NCBI GenBank assembly: GCA_963704535.1
Contig: OY969916.1
Location: 3,658,001-3,722,000, forward strand
DNA: 64,000 nucleotides
From: G963704535 sp963704535
GTDB taxonomy: Bacteria; Chloroflexota; Chloroflexia; Chloroflexales; Roseiflexaceae
Direction: 5' to 3'
Under the pieces are notes generated by a model. It made no database searches. It saw only the letters and a program-made list of their open reading frames with translations, and was not told the origin of the DNA. The translations under genes and the position numbers were made by a program. Positions 63,363 through 64,000 of this stretch are shown here, piece by piece (the stretch's first letter is position 1; each line of letters opens with the position of its first letter).

Positions 63363-63929
63363 ATGGTCAAGCTCACCCGCATCACACTGATCGCCATGGC
63401 GTCCTTGCTCCTATTGAGCTGCGGAATGACCGGCGGTAACGCCGCCGCCTACCGCACAGTCACCCCAGGCACACTCACGCCAAATGACCCCATCCCCGCG
63501 CCTACCGGGCCGGTTGTGCTGACCCTCACAGGTACGATCGGTGCCACAAACGGTTCGAATCGGCTCGACTTTGATATGGACGCGCTTGAGCGTATCGGCC
63601 TGATCGAGTTTACCGTCGACGACCCACACCTGAAGCGCTCCGTCACCTACCAGGGAGTGCTGCTCCAGCGGCTGCTGGACGTCGCTCGTGTCGGGGAGCA
63701 GGCCACCACGCTCGACACGATCGCCTTGAACGACTATAAGACCAAGGTGCCGATCGAGGCCACCAAGGACTGGCCGGTGATGCTGGCAACAAAGCGCGAC
63801 GGCCAGCGAATGCCGGTGGCCGATAAAGGTCCGATCGAGATCGTTTTTCCGTACAATAGCTACCAGTTCGATCCTACGATCTACGACCCGATGTGGGTCT
63901 GGCAATTGCGCTCGATTGAGGTTCACTAA
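63363..63929 (+). CDS. molybdopterin-oxidoreductase-domain lipoprotein
   Basis: 188 residues from MVKLTRITLIAMASLLLLSC at 63363. The lipobox LLLSC gives lipid attachment to Cys20 at the outer face of the membrane. The rest resembles the sulfite-oxidase/molybdopterin-binding fold: DFDMDALERIGLIEFTVDDP, VTYQGVLLQRLLDVARVGEQ, YKTKVPIEATKDWPVMLATK and GPIEIVFPYN. Small secreted relatives often lack the cofactor Cys and act as binding proteins beside membrane sensors. A Moco-ligand Cys is not seen. The next gene starts directly after the stop, so they form an operon. Confidence 0.75.
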   Translation: MVKLTRITLIAMASLLLLSCGMTGGNAAAYRTVTPGTLTPNDPIPAPTGPVVLTLTGTIGATNGSNRLDFDMDALERIGLIEFTVDDPHLKRSVTYQGVLLQRLLDVARVGEQATTLDTIALNDYKTKVPIEATKDWPVMLATKRDGQRMPVADKGPIEIVFPYNSYQFDPTIYDPMWVWQLRSIEVH

Positions 63930-64000
63930 ATGCGCTCGCTTCGTGCCCTTGAACCTGCGGTCATGGCGATCTTCGCCCTGGTGCTGATCGGCGGCATTGC
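63930..64000 (+). CDS. start of a membrane protein, cut by the window edge
   Basis: MRSLRALEPAVMAIFALVLI and GG, the first 23 codons, directly after the TAA of the lipoprotein gene (TAAATG). The N-terminal hydrophobic helix fits a membrane sensor, such as a histidine kinase or diguanylate cyclase, that uses the lipoprotein as its input. Only the first helix is visible, so the class is unknown. Confidence 0.55.
   Translation, partial: MRSLRALEPAVMAIFALVLIGGI

Overview
The window is GC-rich, densely coded bacterial DNA. The mix of proteins points to a Chloroflexota bacterium, probably class Chloroflexia. These include chained hybrid histidine kinases, Eis-type acetyltransferases, a coenzyme F420 pathway, a DUF2278-lamin-tail protein, a BTAD regulator and a DUF4157/DUF6519-containing extracellular contractile injection system (eCIS). 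The assignment rests on recognising families, not on a phylogeny. No rRNA, tRNA, phage head or terminase gene, or CRISPR array was seen.

Layout. (1) 1-12.1 kb is mainly signalling on the minus strand: a broken HisKA/REC gene, a GAF-PAS hybrid kinase with two receivers, two stand-alone receivers, a 7TM-GAF-HTH sensor, a DUF2278-LTD protein, a GT4 glycosyltransferase and a second hybrid kinase. (2) 12.3-20.5 kb carries the late F420 genes cofE, an FbiB-like flavin reductase, cofD and cofC. They are separated by a four-helix-bundle gene, two Eis-like acetyltransferases and a GH172 hydrolase. (3) 20.5-31 kb is accessory: a large membrane glycosyltransferase-like protein, a Gfo/Idh/MocA dehydrogenase, a sugar isomerase, an AXE1 esterase, a histidine kinase, an ABC exporter and a UbiA prenyltransferase. 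(4) 30.9-60.8 kb is an almost complete eCIS locus on the minus strand. In transcription order it encodes sheath, tube, zinc-ribbon baseplate protein, linker protein, DUF4255 tail terminator, AAA+ ATPase, small protein, metalloprotease cargo candidate, small unknown, DUF4157-OmpA cargo candidate, hub/tube adaptor, LysM, gpD hub, gpV spike, PAAR tip, gp25, two baseplate-J proteins, gpI-like tail/fibre protein and the 1418-residue DUF6519 protein. A methyltransferase sits among them on the opposite strand. (5) 61.3-64 kb holds a divergent BTAD regulator, a uracil-DNA-glycosylase-like protein and a molybdopterin-domain lipoprotein.

Two sequence-level features stand out. First, nearly every gene border carries arrays of 7-bp units, most often as a forward array followed by its reverse complement. 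At least nine different 7-mers follow this plan, and one of them lies in frame inside two protein genes. Several MITE-like hairpin families are mixed in. Second, seven single-base frame breaks were found, all in minus-strand genes. Six of them can be repaired by removing one T from a TTCG string on one strand, which suggests a systematic base-calling error or a sequence-specific mutation process. Several apparently broken genes may therefore be intact in the organism.
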